A DNA stretch of 64,000 nt from Aquila chrysaetos chrysaetos (Eukaryota > Chordata > Aves > Accipitriformes > Accipitridae): NCBI RefSeq assembly GCF_900496995.4, contig NC_044006.1, forward strand, positions 22,900,214-22,964,213. The letters run 5' to 3'. Position 1 is the first letter of the stretch; every line of letters begins with the position of its first letter. Below, in pieces: positions 37,401 to 52,400 of this stretch. Under the pieces are notes generated by a model. It was not told the origin of the DNA. It ran no database searches and worked only from the letters and a program-made list of their open reading frames with translations. Both the position numbers and the translations under genes were made by a program.

Positions 37401-40400
37401 GCTCCAGATTTCAATTGCACAGATATTTAGATTAGTATTTCTACTAATTTGTCAGCACAGGTACATACTACAGTGCAATTAAAAAAACCAAAAGACATCC
37501 CTGCAAGAAAGCAATTGTTACATAAGTGTTGCTTTTTTTGTCTGTTTGCTCATTTTGGTATTGCTTTAACTTGGAAATATTTTCCCCATCAAACTGACCA
37601 ACACTGCAGAGCAGCCTGGACACAACCACAGAAAAAGACTCAAACAGGCCTCAGCCACTCAGCCCAGTGACAGTTTCAGAGTTAGACTGAGAAAAGAAAC
37701 AAATAAATGAGCACCTCATTTTGCTAGATGAAATTTAGTCAGGTTAGAGCGTCACCTCGGTTAGAGGCTAGGTTAAAACACAACCAGGTAGGTAAATATC
37801 AAAACTCTTTGGGTTAGCTGGTGCCACACACACTAGCATTCCTTACACATGGCCCTGCCAACACAGAGGCTGCTGGCAATGCTGCTCACCCCCTGCCACG
37901 CTGGGTCATAGTGTGTGCCCTATACCTCCTCTCAGCATAACGAGACATAATGCAGTTTCCTCGTCCTCCTCACATGACCTGTGAAGAATCATTTATAGTT
38001 GGTGAGGAGCTCCTTAAACATGTCTGCTGAAAACACCATATTGTTTATTTTGCTCTTTTTCCTCCTGAATGAATGATGAACTTTGGCGTAACTAAGGCAC
38101 CTGAAAATGTACTGAATTTAGCTGTCAGTTATGGCTGATTTGTTAGATTTAGTAACCAATGTAATCAAGGAGTTTACTATGACCACAGTTAATAGCAATT
38201 CAACAATAATAAGAAAATTAAAATAGAACTGCAGCCATATAAAAGGATCTCTTCAGTAACAGTGCTGAGGGAAAAGGAAGACAGAAGACAGTAAAGAAAA
38301 ACCAGCCAGGCCACGCTTAACTAACTTAGTTCAGAAAGGGAAGCAGAAAAGTTACATTTGATCCTCATCCATTTCCTTTCCACCTCGCAGGTTTGCATAT
38401 TTAATGCCCTTACTTTTCATGCGTTCCTTAGGTAGTCAGTGCCCATCTCGTGTCTAAACAAGTCTAGACACATCATCTCTGAACGGGGACCTACACAACG
38501 GTACACTCCCACACAGGAGCTGGAAGGGGCAGAGAAAGGGATGAGGCATTGGCCTTTTAAACAGAAAAAACATTCTTTAAATACCGATTTGCTAAGGAAG
38601 GAAAGTTCCCTCTTCAGGTATGAAATTCACTCACCCCCTCTGGTTCTCAGATCTTCACCTTCTGTAGGGCTATAGAATTGCCTTCTATCGGCATGTACTG
38701 CGTATACATGCCAATTGCTATTACTAAGCCAGTTCATTGGTTTCAGTCTGGCTACTATGAACTCATTTCCAGCAATTATACCAAGGAACAAAGTAGACTG
38801 TTCCTTTTTTTGATTAAGACATATTTCCTCCTCCATTCCTCATGTACTTCCTGGATACTGTTCTACATTTCTTTACCTGCACACCCCTTTTTCTTCTGCA
38901 CCAAAGATACAGATTTTTCCTCCCTGAAAAAATCTCGTATTTTTTGCGAGAGACCACATTCTGTGCTCACACATGAGGACTACAACTAGTTTGGGATCAA
39001 GGGTAGTCTGGTTTGGATACTGGAAGCCAACTTAGTTATGTCCGATCCTGCAATATTTTAACTAGAAACAACAACATTTAAGATGTTTTGGTTGGCTTTC
39101 TAAAACATTACGCATGCCTCTCAGATAAAATCAGGTTGAGGTAACTCAAAATGGGAGGAATAATTCAGGGGGGGTGTTGTAATTCACCAGTGCAGCTAAT
39201 GCTTTTGCTTATGCCATTACTTTGCCTTTCCTTACAGGGAAAACTCTGACAGAGCGGAACGCTTTGCCATCATGGGAAACCCTTACCTTGGTGTGACTCG
39301 TGTGAGTTCATCGGAAGGGTGCAGAATGCGGCAGGTGGTGAAGGTGAAGGTGGAGTTGGTTTGTGACATGCACTTCCCAGGATGAGGTACTAAATTAGAA
39401 AAAAGCAAATTCTTTGCATTTTACATAGAAAAGGGGAAAACCAAACTTCTGTGTGCTGATAAGACAGATGCAAAAAGTGATGAGGTACCTCAGACAGGAT
39501 CAATGCAAGAAAAGTGAAACGCAGAAGTGCTACAGTGTTCCAACAGACACTTGTTCTCCAAAACAAACACATCTAGGACTCCATGGCCAGCGCTAAAGTA
39601 TCTGTTGAAACTTCCCCATGATCACTAATACTGCAGATAACTCTTGCTCAAACCAAATTTAGGCAAGGCAGTGCTTGAAATGCTAGTCCTCATCTAAACT
39701 AGCAACTTTCATCAGTGGGAAATTACAAGCAGCATTTTTCTAGTACCAGCTCAGGAGCACTACGATTTTCTGAATGCTCATGCATTTCAGCTTTTAGATT
39801 GATCCACAAAAAGGTATCCCCATTACTTCTCAGTAATGGATCCAGCTCACTAAGGCTACAGGAATGTAGATTGTTGGCGTGGGGAGGGGACAGACACATA
39901 TTACTGTTTCTCTCTCTCTGACTTTTCACATCCACAGTAAGGAAAGTGGTAGTTTTTTGGATCCACTACTGTACATCTGTGACATTTCTCTTGTGCATGT
40001 GTTAAGGTTCTTTAAGACTGTATGTCCTCAGCTGCACAATATAGCAGTTTTTGAATATTTGTAAACAGTGTAGTAAATAATTTTCCCCACAAATGCTGCT
40101 GTAAAGGTGCCACTCTGTCAGTATATCAGTAATTTGGGAAAGAAGCAATACAGCTCAGTTTAAAAAAATGAAGGACTTAGGCCAACTTATTTCTTCTTAA
40201 TGGAGATACTTCTGTGGATATACTAACCTGCTGTATAATGCAGCTGTGGCTGTTGCAAAATAACTACAAAATTTAAGAGCCATGCATCTGAGAAGCTGGT
40301 TGAAAAACACCCGGAGTTAAATATTACATCAAAGATATCATGATTGCATAGGTTCTCTTACTTAGTAACGAAACTTAGCAGTGGTCAAAAGACATGCACA

Positions 40401-43400
40401 ATAAAACCCGTGTGCAGCTCCCTCCCTCTCAGTCCTACCCAACCCTGAGCCATTCTGATTAAGCCACATTTTAATACCACAGTACACAACTACTCAACAC
40501 ATTGCAAAGGACAAACAGACCAACTAGACCAGACACCATTCTAAACTTCCAGAGATGCTTAGCAGAAGCAAGGCAAGTCTTAATTGTGGCTGTGTTCCCT
40601 TTTTCATATATAAGTATCACAGCTCCAAACTAGTGTGTGCAGTTAGGTAGTTCTTTAAGAACACATATAAGCAGTGTGTGAAGGCTAGAGCATGGGGAGT
40701 GCGAACAGTGGAAGCAGAAGTGGCTAAGCATACAATGTGAGGTAACTTCGAGTTAGCGCTGGAATGTACCACTGTACATTAAAGAAGGCTATTTCTAAAA
40801 ACCCACTGGAGTGTCATGTTAACACACTCAAATGTTAGCACAGCATAACATAACAACAAGCTCTACTTCACCTCCAGAGACGGTAATTATGATGCTTCAG
40901 GAATCCAGCTGCTTTAGAGATTAGTGTGAGTACTATAAAAGCTATTACAAGGGAGCACAGCCTAGCAATCATGATTCTCTCCATATTGTAGAGAGTTAAA
41001 AGAAAATCTGGAGAAAGAGCTCAAATAACTGGACATGAAAAAATTGGTTATTTAGAGAAAACAAAGGACTTCAACATAAATCAAGTAGAAACAAAGCAAT
41101 TATCCTTGGATGATGAATAGAGAACAGAATAAAGCAATGCTGGTTTAAGATTGCAAGCTCAACCCAAAGCACATAGCTGCAATACAGTAAGTGCATTTTC
41201 CCCATCTGTAATATCCATTGGGCATCCCCTCAGATTGGAAACAGGCACATTGAAGATACATAGCTGCATTAGCAAAAGCAAGACTCATTGCTATTAATGA
41301 GTCAGAGATAGGAGAAGGCTGCTAAAAGTAGAGAAATCACTGACTCTAATAAGAGGAAACAAATTGAAATTATAAAAAAAAAAAACCCCAACAAACAATT
41401 TCCAAGGAGGTATTCCACCCTCAAATACCACTAAGAAAGTCCTGTACCAGCTTCATCCTCCATCAGTCAACAATGGGGTGTATCATATTGCTGTAGCATT
41501 TTCCATCCTTTGGACACAATACAAAGAGAGTAAGAACCTGTTGCTGTAAATGAACAAAGTTTATAAAATAGAAACAAAATTATTCATTCCTAACCTAGTA
41601 ATTTTACATAATGTCCATATCCTGAGCTGGTATAAATTTGTGAGGAAGTAATACATAAGGTTATAATAAGAGAGACTATCTTCACATGTACATACAGCAA
41701 AGTATTACTTTAAATATAAACATCTGCTCCATGTGACTGCATCTGAAATAAAATGTTTTATTTAAACCCTCTTTTTCAAAGTAGTGGATGATTAACAATG
41801 AGGCTTCACATCTGTATGAAAAAAAAATCTGTATATAATTCAGTGTTTAGCAAAATTTACACAAACTTCATGTAATTTTATCCATCAGGAAAATATAAAC
41901 TAAATTGTATGTGCATTTTTCCCCTAAATTAAAATTCAAGCTAAACCTTAGATTGCCACTGGATCGTGTTTTGTCTCTCAGTCATTAATGATTCTTTACC
42001 TTATTAAGCTCTCTCAAACAATTCTTAGGCATTTTGGAAAAAATGCAAAACTTCACAGCTGAGACTTTCCTATAAGCACAAACACTGTTGTAAAACATCT
42101 TTTAAAATACTGCAAAAAAAAGGCAGGTACTAGTCAAACTGACTGCAGAGAGCTCCATCTTCTGGTAAAACAGAGCTTTCCCCACTGAAAACACAGAGCT
42201 GATTTTATATAGCTCAGAGCTGTTTCAGATCCAGCTCCAGTACTGAGAGATTATGGGCCGTTCTGGTAGGTGCAAACAGCACAACAGATGCATTTAGGAC
42301 ACGATCTTCTGCTCAGGGAACCCTCCAACGACCGTTTAATCTGGCTTTTCAACCAGCTTGTGCAGAGAAAGGTACTAAATTACAGTAGGTAAAACAGTGG
42401 CCTGCCCCATCCACAAAAAGGCATCAAGAAATTGAGATCGAGGTAGATTTGTAAGAGGCAACTATACTAAAACACCATTAACTTTTGTACCCTTGGTTCC
42501 AAACTCAAATTTGCTGTTACACTAGATGAATAGCAAGGAGGTAGAGAGCTCTCAGCGGCCAGTAAATCTTTGCATTTTATATAAACATCTATTCCTGCAA
42601 ATACAGATTTATGCAAAAATGAACTTTAAAAAAAAAAAAATCAGAAATCTTCAGAGTATGAGTTGATCCAGACTGGCACAAAGGTTTTAGTCCAACTCTG
42701 AAGCAAGCCACTCTGCTCATCATTTCTACAGAAGGGCAAAACCTGGTTTCCTGCTCTGTCAGCAGAGTGAGCAATAGAATTTGGGCATCTCTTTAGCACA
42801 GCCTGGTGAGACAGGGATGGAATGACAATCAGGTTGGGAAGTCCTTAGAGCAACAAATGGTGTTTTAAAGCATTCAAAGTTTATCTTATTGCTGAATAGA
42901 AAAAAAAAGCTCTGTCTGCTTTGGAAGAGGGTAACGAAGGACCATTAAGAGGCACTTTTTTCCTCCAGTGTGATCATTCACAATACAAGCTATGGACTTC
43001 GCTTTTGCCAGTCTATGCCACCAACTCCGTTCTTGGGCAAGGTGAAATTCCTGAAAACTAGGTGATGAAACCCCATTAGGATCCACAGGACATGATAGCT
43101 GCTTCACGTACTCTCTAAATTTAGCAGAGTTCACCCCCTCCAGGTGACTGAAGGCGAGAGCTCCGATACCCAGTGGTACCTGTACGGAGAACTCCTGGCT
43201 GATAGAACTGGGAGAATATAGGGTATGCTGGAGCCCGAGTTAACTACTACAACAAAATGGAGATGGGTGATAAACACAACAGCTGTAAAACATGAGCACG
43301 GTACTCTCCTAAAGGCATTATGTGCCTTCAGATGTCCTTTGGAAAACACTGGACTCAGGGGTAACCATGAATGCTCAAAACCTCCAAGAATCTGTATGTC

Positions 43401-46400
43401 TATGCCAGGATTGTTACTCCTGTTACGTTTCTCAAACAAATCGACAATACAATTATTTCCTGAAAATCTGCATTTCAAACTTTCCATTCATTTTGCCTTT
43501 GGGAACGGGAAGAGGTGAAAAATGGAACAAAGGCAGGTATTCTTTGGACAGGATTTTCTTAGCTTTCTCCTGGCTGAGGTCTTCTCATATGTATATAACC
43601 ACGAAGCACAGATGTAAAAAGAATTCAAAGTATTTAATGTGGCTTCAACATGAGTTTATGCAGGCTAGGATCCCCAAATTAAAATTCTAGCATTTTAACA
43701 GCACAGATAGCAACTGCTGACAGACTTTTCTTAAAGAAATAATTACTGTGAAATATTCATGCCATTTGAAAATAAAATATATTTAAATATGCATCAATAC
43801 CTTGGTTCTAAGAAAAGTTACAAAATATATTGCTTTTCTGTACAATGGTAATCTCTTAGAAGCATGTATAGTAATCTTGCTAAAAACTCAAACATAAGAC
43901 ATTCATTATCTGTTTCTGTGATTTAGGCACCTATTTGGAAAGATCTCCATGGCGTGGTTAAGGTCTAAACATGAAGTACAAGAGGGCTGATCCCGTAATG
44001 CCGTGCACACGTCTGTTCAAAGCAATCCATCAGTGGAACTAACAAACACAAGTACTGAAAGACCAGTTCATGCACCCAATACTAGCATGCAACTAAGCAC
44101 ATGCTGAATCAAGTGTAGCCCTTCCAACTTCAAAATGAGAACATTCACAACATTATTAAGTGCTTTGAATGGCTTGGGGTTTCTTGTTTGTTTAAGGGAA
44201 ACCTGAAAGGCGATGAATTAAAAAAACCCCAACAACAACCAAGCACCTCCCCCCCAACAACCACCCCTCTCCCCAACACAGACTCTGTACGGTTTTACAA
44301 TATAATACAGTTTCTTTCAAAGAATAAAAAAATATATTGAGGTTACTAGAAGTTTGTCCTGCAAAAATTACTTGTCCTAGATGGTATTAACATTGCTGTG
44401 TCCTGTAACTTCTTTACCATTCCAATTATACTGAGAGGCTACTTAAGTGATACACAAATTTCAACCTATTCCTGGATATCAGGCTAGAGCTGCAATTCTG
44501 GAATTTACAATCTTCCATAAAGTTACTGGGCCCGCACACAGTGTACAGCTCCAACAGACCAACTGCAGGTCATAAATTACATGTGTGTTTATTTCTTCTG
44601 AAATATTCAGTGCCATAATTGGGATATAATCTGCATATACGGTGAGGAAATTATTTTATGTATCAACGGATACTACAGGTTTCAATACAGGGACAGGAAA
44701 AATCAAGGTTCCTAATTTTTTCTTATTTAGTCAGAATGATTTCTGACTCTATCCATCACTCAACAAGAAACAACTGATACTCTGTTCTGAATACATTTAT
44801 TTTGGCTACAAGACACCTTTGGCACTACCAGCAATGCTTGCTCTCCTGAGCCTGGATGTTAAAATGACTTCTCTTGGGCTCATCTCGAGCAGCACTCTGC
44901 ACTCCCACAAAAAGGCAGCAAGAACAGGACCTCATAGTACTCTGCCAGAGAACATCTCCAGCGCAAAAAAAGGTAAGATACAAGCCTCAAAGCACACATA
45001 TCAAATGAAGCAGATGCCTACCCAAAAGACTATGATGACTTACACCTGCTGGAAACAGTCCTTGTAGGCACTGTATTTCCAAAGACATTTTCTTCTCAGG
45101 TTAGAAGACCTGTAGCTCTAGACCGGCACGCTCTATGGCCCGCCAATGGCAACTGCAGGGAGATACTTTCTGGCTTTTACAAACCTCTTGAACTAGATTT
45201 TTCCACAACAGAGCTATCCTGGATTACAAGCAAAAGCACTATCATTAAAGATTGTATCCAAGATATCTTTCTCCCTCCCTTTTTATTTTACTTTCACATT
45301 CTCCAGCAAGAGCTTATTCTGTGCGTTGCCACCTGGAATCTCCCCTGGAATCATGCAAGCAATGAGGTCATAACCTTGTGCTTGTAACAGCGCTTCTAAG
45401 GAACCGTATGTCCACACACACCCCTACCTGCATTGCATTTCTTACACAGAAATCTAGGAGAGGCAGGAAGAATGCTGAGGAGCTTTCTTCAAGAGGAGCA
45501 ATGGCTGCACAATATTTAAATACAAAAGAAATACATAAGCTAAGCACACATCTCTGGTCCCAAAAGATATTCTTCAGTGGGCACATTGTGGATCCTAAGA
45601 AACACAGCCACATTAGCAAGTGCCTAGTCTGAAAACATCCACAATTACCTTCTCCTTGTATACCACTTTACAGACTGCTTCAACAAAAGGCAGATACAGT
45701 AGTGTCTTTACTTCATTTGAGTAACACAACTAATAATGAAGTAGTGGCTCATGGATGCTCCTGAATCCTAAGCAGCTGGGCAATTTGAAGGAAGAATGAA
45801 GAATGGGAAATTAAAGTTTTCAGTGCGTTTGTTCATTCTACACATCAAAGTTACTCATTTTGATCAATTTCTCTATTGCTGTACTGTATTAAAATTACTT
45901 GGCAAACAATACAAGATGAAATAAGATTACTAGGACAATTTCATAGGCTTTTGCCAATTTAAAAGGTAGGGAATACGATTAAAAACCTTGTCTGAGAGAG
46001 CTAGAGTTTTCCCAGGCAAAATCAGCAGTAACCAGGGAATAACCTGTTGATAACAGTGACCTGTATTGAAATTATAAAGGAGAAAGAAAATGGAGGGAAA
46101 TACTAGTCTTTCTTGCCAGTTTGTAATCACAGTGCAGGTCTACATTTATTTTCCTGCTCCAAAGAAAGAACTCTTCCAAATCATTACCCACAGATGTTTT
46201 ACAAATCTGTTCTTAAAAAAACCCAAAGAACTAAACTATATCTATATCCTTGTCTATGTATAGTGCACGACAATAAGGTTTCCAAATTTTCAACATGTTC
46301 CTGTGTTGAATGTTCTTACAATTAGAAAATTCTTCACCCAAAGTGCAACCCAAACAGCTTTTTTTTTGCATAGTTATTGTATCCTGAGTACATGAAGAAC

Positions 46401-49400
46401 TGCTTGTTCCCTTCCTCTCTGCAGCAACACATTTTAAAATGAATCATATCTTTTCTTGAATCTTTTATTCTGTAGACCTTAAAAAATGCCAGTTATTTCA
46501 GTCTTTGATTATTTCAGTCCATGTTTCCTAGATCTCCAGCTTTTCTTGCTGTTGTTATTCAGACTCTTCAAAATGATAAAAACCTGGATAATATCCCAAA
46601 CTGTACACAAATACTGCAGAGGCAGTATTTATTTCCATATTAATATAAAAAAATTAATATAATCATTATTCCTGGGCAATAGACCTCATAGAACAAAGAC
46701 AATTTCTGCCAAAGGAAAGGGACGTTGAAGGGTTTGAATGTTCGAGCACTGGAACAGGCTGCCCAGGGAAGGGGTTGAGTCACCATCCCTGGAGGTATTT
46801 AAAAGACATGTAGATGTGGTGCTTAGGGACATGGTTTAGGGGTGGACTTGGCAATGTTAGGTTTATGGTTGGACTCAATGATCTTAAGGGTCTTTTCCAA
46901 CCTAAATGATTCTATGACTCGAAGTTTAATCTTAATACAACTGACTGCAAAAAAGTAGTTTATATTCAATAGCTGAAAGCACTGAACTGCCATTTCAGTA
47001 AGAACTGAGGATATTCTGCACTTGACTAAAATAACAGAAATATTATTGTCTAGCCCTGAGACAATCTAATCTTCCACAGACCAGCCAAAAAATTATGATT
47101 TATTCCAGAAAAAGGAGGGGGAAGGAAGTGTCTTCATTTAAAGTAGTTATGTAAAAACAAGAAGTCTGAAGAAAAAGGAGTTCTGGTAGTTTTCTGATTC
47201 TCGACTAAATATAATTCTTTACCAGTGGCAAATCTTAATGAAGACTAACACTCCTATATAGCTTATTAAAACAAAACAAACACACCCCCCAAAAAACCCC
47301 CAAAAAATAAACCACACAAACTCAAAACACATCTATAGTCTGAGAACCTGTAACCTTGTGCAATAATAGACTGCAAATGTCAGTTTAGAATATCTAATAA
47401 CTCATGCAGTACTGTGTCACTTTAAAATGTTTAAGTCTTAATATGGTATGAATAGGAAGGATAGAATTTAATAGTGTGATGGAATGAGGGAAATGTCATT
47501 ATTCTCTGCATAAAAACATCCTCTTAATTCCTCATCTCAGAGGGAATTTAAAAACAGGTAACTGTACCTGAGGTAACTGAATTAAACTTGCAAAATGTCT
47601 TTCCTTGATTTTCAAGGCACTTCCATTTGTTTCAGCAAAGGCAACTTAGAGGCACCTTTTTGTCATCATTTAATCTTTGGGTTTTTCCCAAAGTACAAAA
47701 AATCTGAAGCATAGTGTCACCTCTTATGAACAGTCAGAAGAATATCTGCGCTATAGGCATACAAAATATATATTGTCCGTACATTACATACACTGAAGAG
47801 CGTGCACTAAATACACATACAAGTTGCATACGTGCCACACAAAGGTTTGTGAACGAACCACTTCCTTTTAGCAGCCTTCTCTTATCAAAATAAGAGTAAA
47901 ATATTGACCACAGATGCTGTTACTGAAAAAAAAAAAAAAAAAAGTCAAATTAAAAGATTATTAAAGAAAGGATTTTTGAGCCAATGTTAGAATGGTTATG
48001 TTCTAACTACTGCACGCATTAACGTGCAGATGCTACACACAAAGCAATGCTATGGATGCTGTTCTGAAGAGATGCGAGAATGGCCCAGTAATCAAAATCC
48101 TGTAAAGATGTCAGTTTTACTGGACTTAATGAGTTTCCCTCACCAGACCCCTCATCATCGTCAGCCGCGGACTCCTGCATCTCCTCTGTGTAAGCCTGAG
48201 ATTGGCGGGGGTTATTCTTGTTGTCTGAAACAGTCACTTGTGCTTGTGACCTCTCACCTGAGGTCTCTGTGTGCTGAACTGGCGTCGAGGTAGTTAGGCC
48301 CTTGTAAGAAATGTCACCTGTCTCATCTTCCTCATAGTCATTAAGGCAGTACACTTCATCCAGGTCCAGGTCGAGGGTCCTGAAGCCCTTGGTGACAACC
48401 CCGGGCCTTGGGTCCAGGATGCCGCCCAGGTGAGGCTGAGCCAGCTGCTGCCAGTGGTGCAAAGTGGCAGAACCTTGGAAGGGAACAGAAAGACAACCAA
48501 AATAAATCAGTAATCAATCTGGGACCTACACGGCAGAAAATCCCACCTTGTTTATCCAGAAGAGCAAAAGTTTGGGAGCTCCAAACCTTTAATGTTTCTG
48601 GCTTCAGTATTTCTAGGAAGACATGCTACAAGGCAAAACTGCTTCACCTACTCTTCAGCATTTCCATGTCAATATGAAATAAACTGATCACATCAGCGCT
48701 TAGATAGGCAAAGTCTGGTGGTAAGATGTGGCATACTTGTGCACATGCACATCCCCTCCCCGTCAATATTCTCATCGCCCTAAATTCATGGGATTCAGCA
48801 GGAGTAAAAAGAATTTATATTTAACAGTTGATCTGAGCATCATCACAGAAAGCTCGAAGAGGAACATATACCACATATTCCCACATTAAACTCACACTAA
48901 GAAAAGGTGCTGAAAACATGCCAGAATTTACTACCGGTGGCTAACAGGAGGACCGCAGTCACACAGATTGCACAGCAATTTCAGCTTTCTACCATACATT
49001 AGAAAGCCGCATCAACTTCAGGAATGTGTAAGCAGGTAACACCACTGACCTATACATCAAGTCTAAATACTTGTATGGCACCTATGCTACAGGAACTCAG
49101 CTACCACATAACTAAATACTACTGTACCTGTAACTTTGTCCTTGGCAGAAAAATGTTTTGAGTAAGGAAAGAGGTACATTTTACAGATAAAAGCATTCCA
49201 TATTCAGTATTCAATAGGAGACAATGAGTCAGAAACAGCAAGGCATCAGGTTAAATTGATATATACACTGAGATGGGCCCGCTGAAATCAGGGGAGGATT
49301 TATTGGATTCCCTAAGTAGTGATTAAACACTGCTCGCAAGGGTCTACGTTTTCCTATGTGCCAGCCAATCACAACTTTGTTGTAACGTGTGACTTAAAAC

Positions 49401-52400
49401 CATACATTCCAGGTCCTATGACACAAACAAAACATCTTCATTTTCATCTCTGCAAGCTCAAATCAGAGAAGTTTTTGTTGTCTTGTTCCTGTCCCCTCTC
49501 CCCAAAGCAGAATAGTGACTCGCTCAACAAGGTGGCATACAGACCCACCAGTATTCAAAGACCAAGAACGTTCAACTCGTTGCACGGTATATGTAAAAAT
49601 CTAACCCACTGTCATAACTAGGGAAGGGATGGCTCTTATATATGTTATTTTGCATCTAAGAAAAATCCCATGGAATGAGAAAAATTGTCATTTCACAATA
49701 AGGGTATTGCATTACAGGAAGCTTCTTGTAAATAGGAGGTGAACAGGTAAAAAAAAAAAATCTTTTTTTAGAATGACTGGAATCAGTGAGCAGCATTTTA
49801 ATTAAGCCCATCTCATTTTTTAAAATCTGTAATTTTTAGCTCAGAATAAATGGATCTGCAAGATTACTTTAGATAACAACCCTATCCTTTTTTTTTTTTT
49901 TTTTTTTCCTTTTATTTAAAGTAAGTTTTGAGGGACTAAAGAGGCACTCTTGAGGGTCAGGAAGTAGAAACCATTACAACCCCAAAATAAATAACCGTAG
50001 GGAAGAGACATCCCTATAACTTGTATTTATTTCTGAATTGTCACAAAGGTCAAGTTATTTGCTTCTATACAAAAGAAATATTCCAGAATGTGGAGAAGTG
50101 CCAGATATTGTCAAGCCTTAAGCAAGCAGTAGAGCTTTGCTGTATGACAATACTCTCACAAATTAAAGAACAACAGAAATCAAAATTTCCTTCTGCGCTG
50201 CAAGTATAAAAACCTGTTGCTAATTAACTTCTACAAACAAGGTTCTGAAGATGTCATCTTTTTCACCTTAAAGCTCACCAAAACTTAAAGCTCAGGAAAA
50301 CTCTGCAGAGTACAAGCATTTAACTGTTAATGTATCTTTCCTGTGGAAAGATATTCACCAGAATACCTGCATTTTGAGCTTTAAGATTTCTATTGACACT
50401 ACATGCTCTATTGACACCGGACAGTTTTGTAAATTATGTTATCAGAAAAAGTTGGCATGAGGGAATTAGTGTGCAACAGTGGGACTGCCAAGTTGAAGCA
50501 AGAAGAAAAGTAAGAGCAAAGTAAGTATATTAATGGAGTAAATGAAATTTGTTTTTCTATTCCTGGTACCCGCATGATCGCATGTATACTAGGGGTGTCA
50601 GAGAAAGCTTAGAAATTCACGACTTGTTGCTGCCACAATTGCAACAAAGTGGGTGAAGATATAATCAGTCCAAGGTTCTAGTTTTCCTACAGGACACAGG
50701 GAGTGCTACTTCTTGCTTATGGCACAACAAGCTGCAGATGCCCAGTTCAAAAACAAACCAAACCAAAAATCCCACTAGACTGTAACTAAAGCAAGTCACA
50801 TCAGCAATCATTCTATTCAACTAAAGGAAAACATGGTGGGTTTTGTTTTGTTTTGGTTTTTTATAGGTGCAAAAGAATAAGATTCATTTTTTAGTGCTTC
50901 TGTCACCCTATTTATTTTACTGTGGGATTTAAAAGATTGCTTTAAAGGAGTAGAAACCATTAACCTGAAACGTATTATAGAACTGATTTTTATTTCCTCC
51001 ATTTTATGGCATGAGCACCCTTAGGAAAACAGTAATAAAAACCAAAGGCACAACTACTAATAACAGTCTGCAGGTGCAGCAGACTATTTTGCCCCAGTAG
51101 TCTGAAAGTATCCATGAAGTTGAAAAAGAAATAATTTAAAATCTCATGAAAAATACTCAGGCAAGAAACTAAGCTGAAGTGAGGAACAGAATCATAAACA
51201 TCTATTTAGTAAAAGATAACAAACACTAAACTTATGAAACAGGCAGACACAAACATGACAAATGAGATATAAAACCAAAGATGAGAAGTACTTCAAAAGG
51301 TGCAATAATTTTGAGGAAAAAAATGACTCAGTGAGAACAATGAACAAAACCAGGAAAAAAACCCCAGACAGATAGAAAGATGATAAAGACTTCAAGAGTT
51401 TATTGGAAGAAAAAAGCAGATATAACGGAATGGTGACAGAAATCTATTACAGTAATAGCAACCAGTAACGGAAACAAAGCTGGATCATCCCTTCTCTCAT
51501 GTGGTACAAGAATTTTTATGATCATTTAAAAGCAGTCCTGAAAACAACCTACTAAAATCTGCTAAACAGTATGGACTTGTGCACTATGGCTACTGTTTCA
51601 TTTGAATAGGTAGATACAGCACATCACTTTCTTCAGGACACAAGAAGGGTTATTTTTGCTTCTGATTATGTGTCATGGTAAATGCTCCTTATAGATAAAT
51701 TTGTTCTAAAAAGATGAAAAAATGGAACTTTTGCAATTAAAACACACACACAATGTAATGTAACACAAGAGTTCTGTTAAAGGAAAAGAGGGAGAGAGAA
51801 ACCAAAGCTAAATTACCTAACTAGCATATCTGTGAAGTACTACAGGAAAACAGCTTCATTTTTTTTTAAAACCTGAAGGACTTTACTCAACTAACTTCCA
51901 GCAACATCCTGAAAGGACTGAAGAAAGCCAGGTAGACTATACCATATGTGCTCTGTCAGCTTTATTAAGACAGACTACAGAAATGCACTTTGAAATAAAG
52001 CTCTAGCCCTGACTACCATCTACCTATATCTTGCCTTTTTCTGAGACAATATATGGAGGAAATTTGACTTAAAAAAACCCCACCAAAACCCAAAAACCAA
52101 ACCAACACAAAACAAACTATTTCACACTTGAAACCCAAAGCCATAGAGACTCATGTGTGGCCACTCAAACAGCCAACTGAAGTCCAGAGGTCATTTTTAA
52201 TCACAAAAATAGTCTTGTAAGACCAACTGGACTATTTGAAGTAGGTAAAGGTCTTTCCAGACACTTATTTGCAGAACTGAGATTTGATGAACTAATACTC
52301 TTCCTGCTTAGATTTCAGATACTCAACCACCTTCCTTTTGTAAGTATGAAATAGCAACACTAAGATTTAGGTCAGATGTAAAGCTGCACTGCTGAGGCAT

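Larger units (their letters stand above)
39390..48018 (-). other. TRAK1: TRAK1 large intron
   Basis: The longest TRAK1 intron in the window (to 48257 when the regular donor is used). It holds the CR1 fragment at 46.7-46.9 kb, A/C-rich tracts at 41374-41398, 44219-44280 and 47268-47330, and an A18 run at 47926-47943. No nested gene is recognised. Confidence 0.8.

Noticed and set aside
43131-43690. Open frames of about 118-122 residues on both strands
   Set aside because: They lie in a TRAK1 intron, overlap each other and have no recognisable protein features or splice partners.
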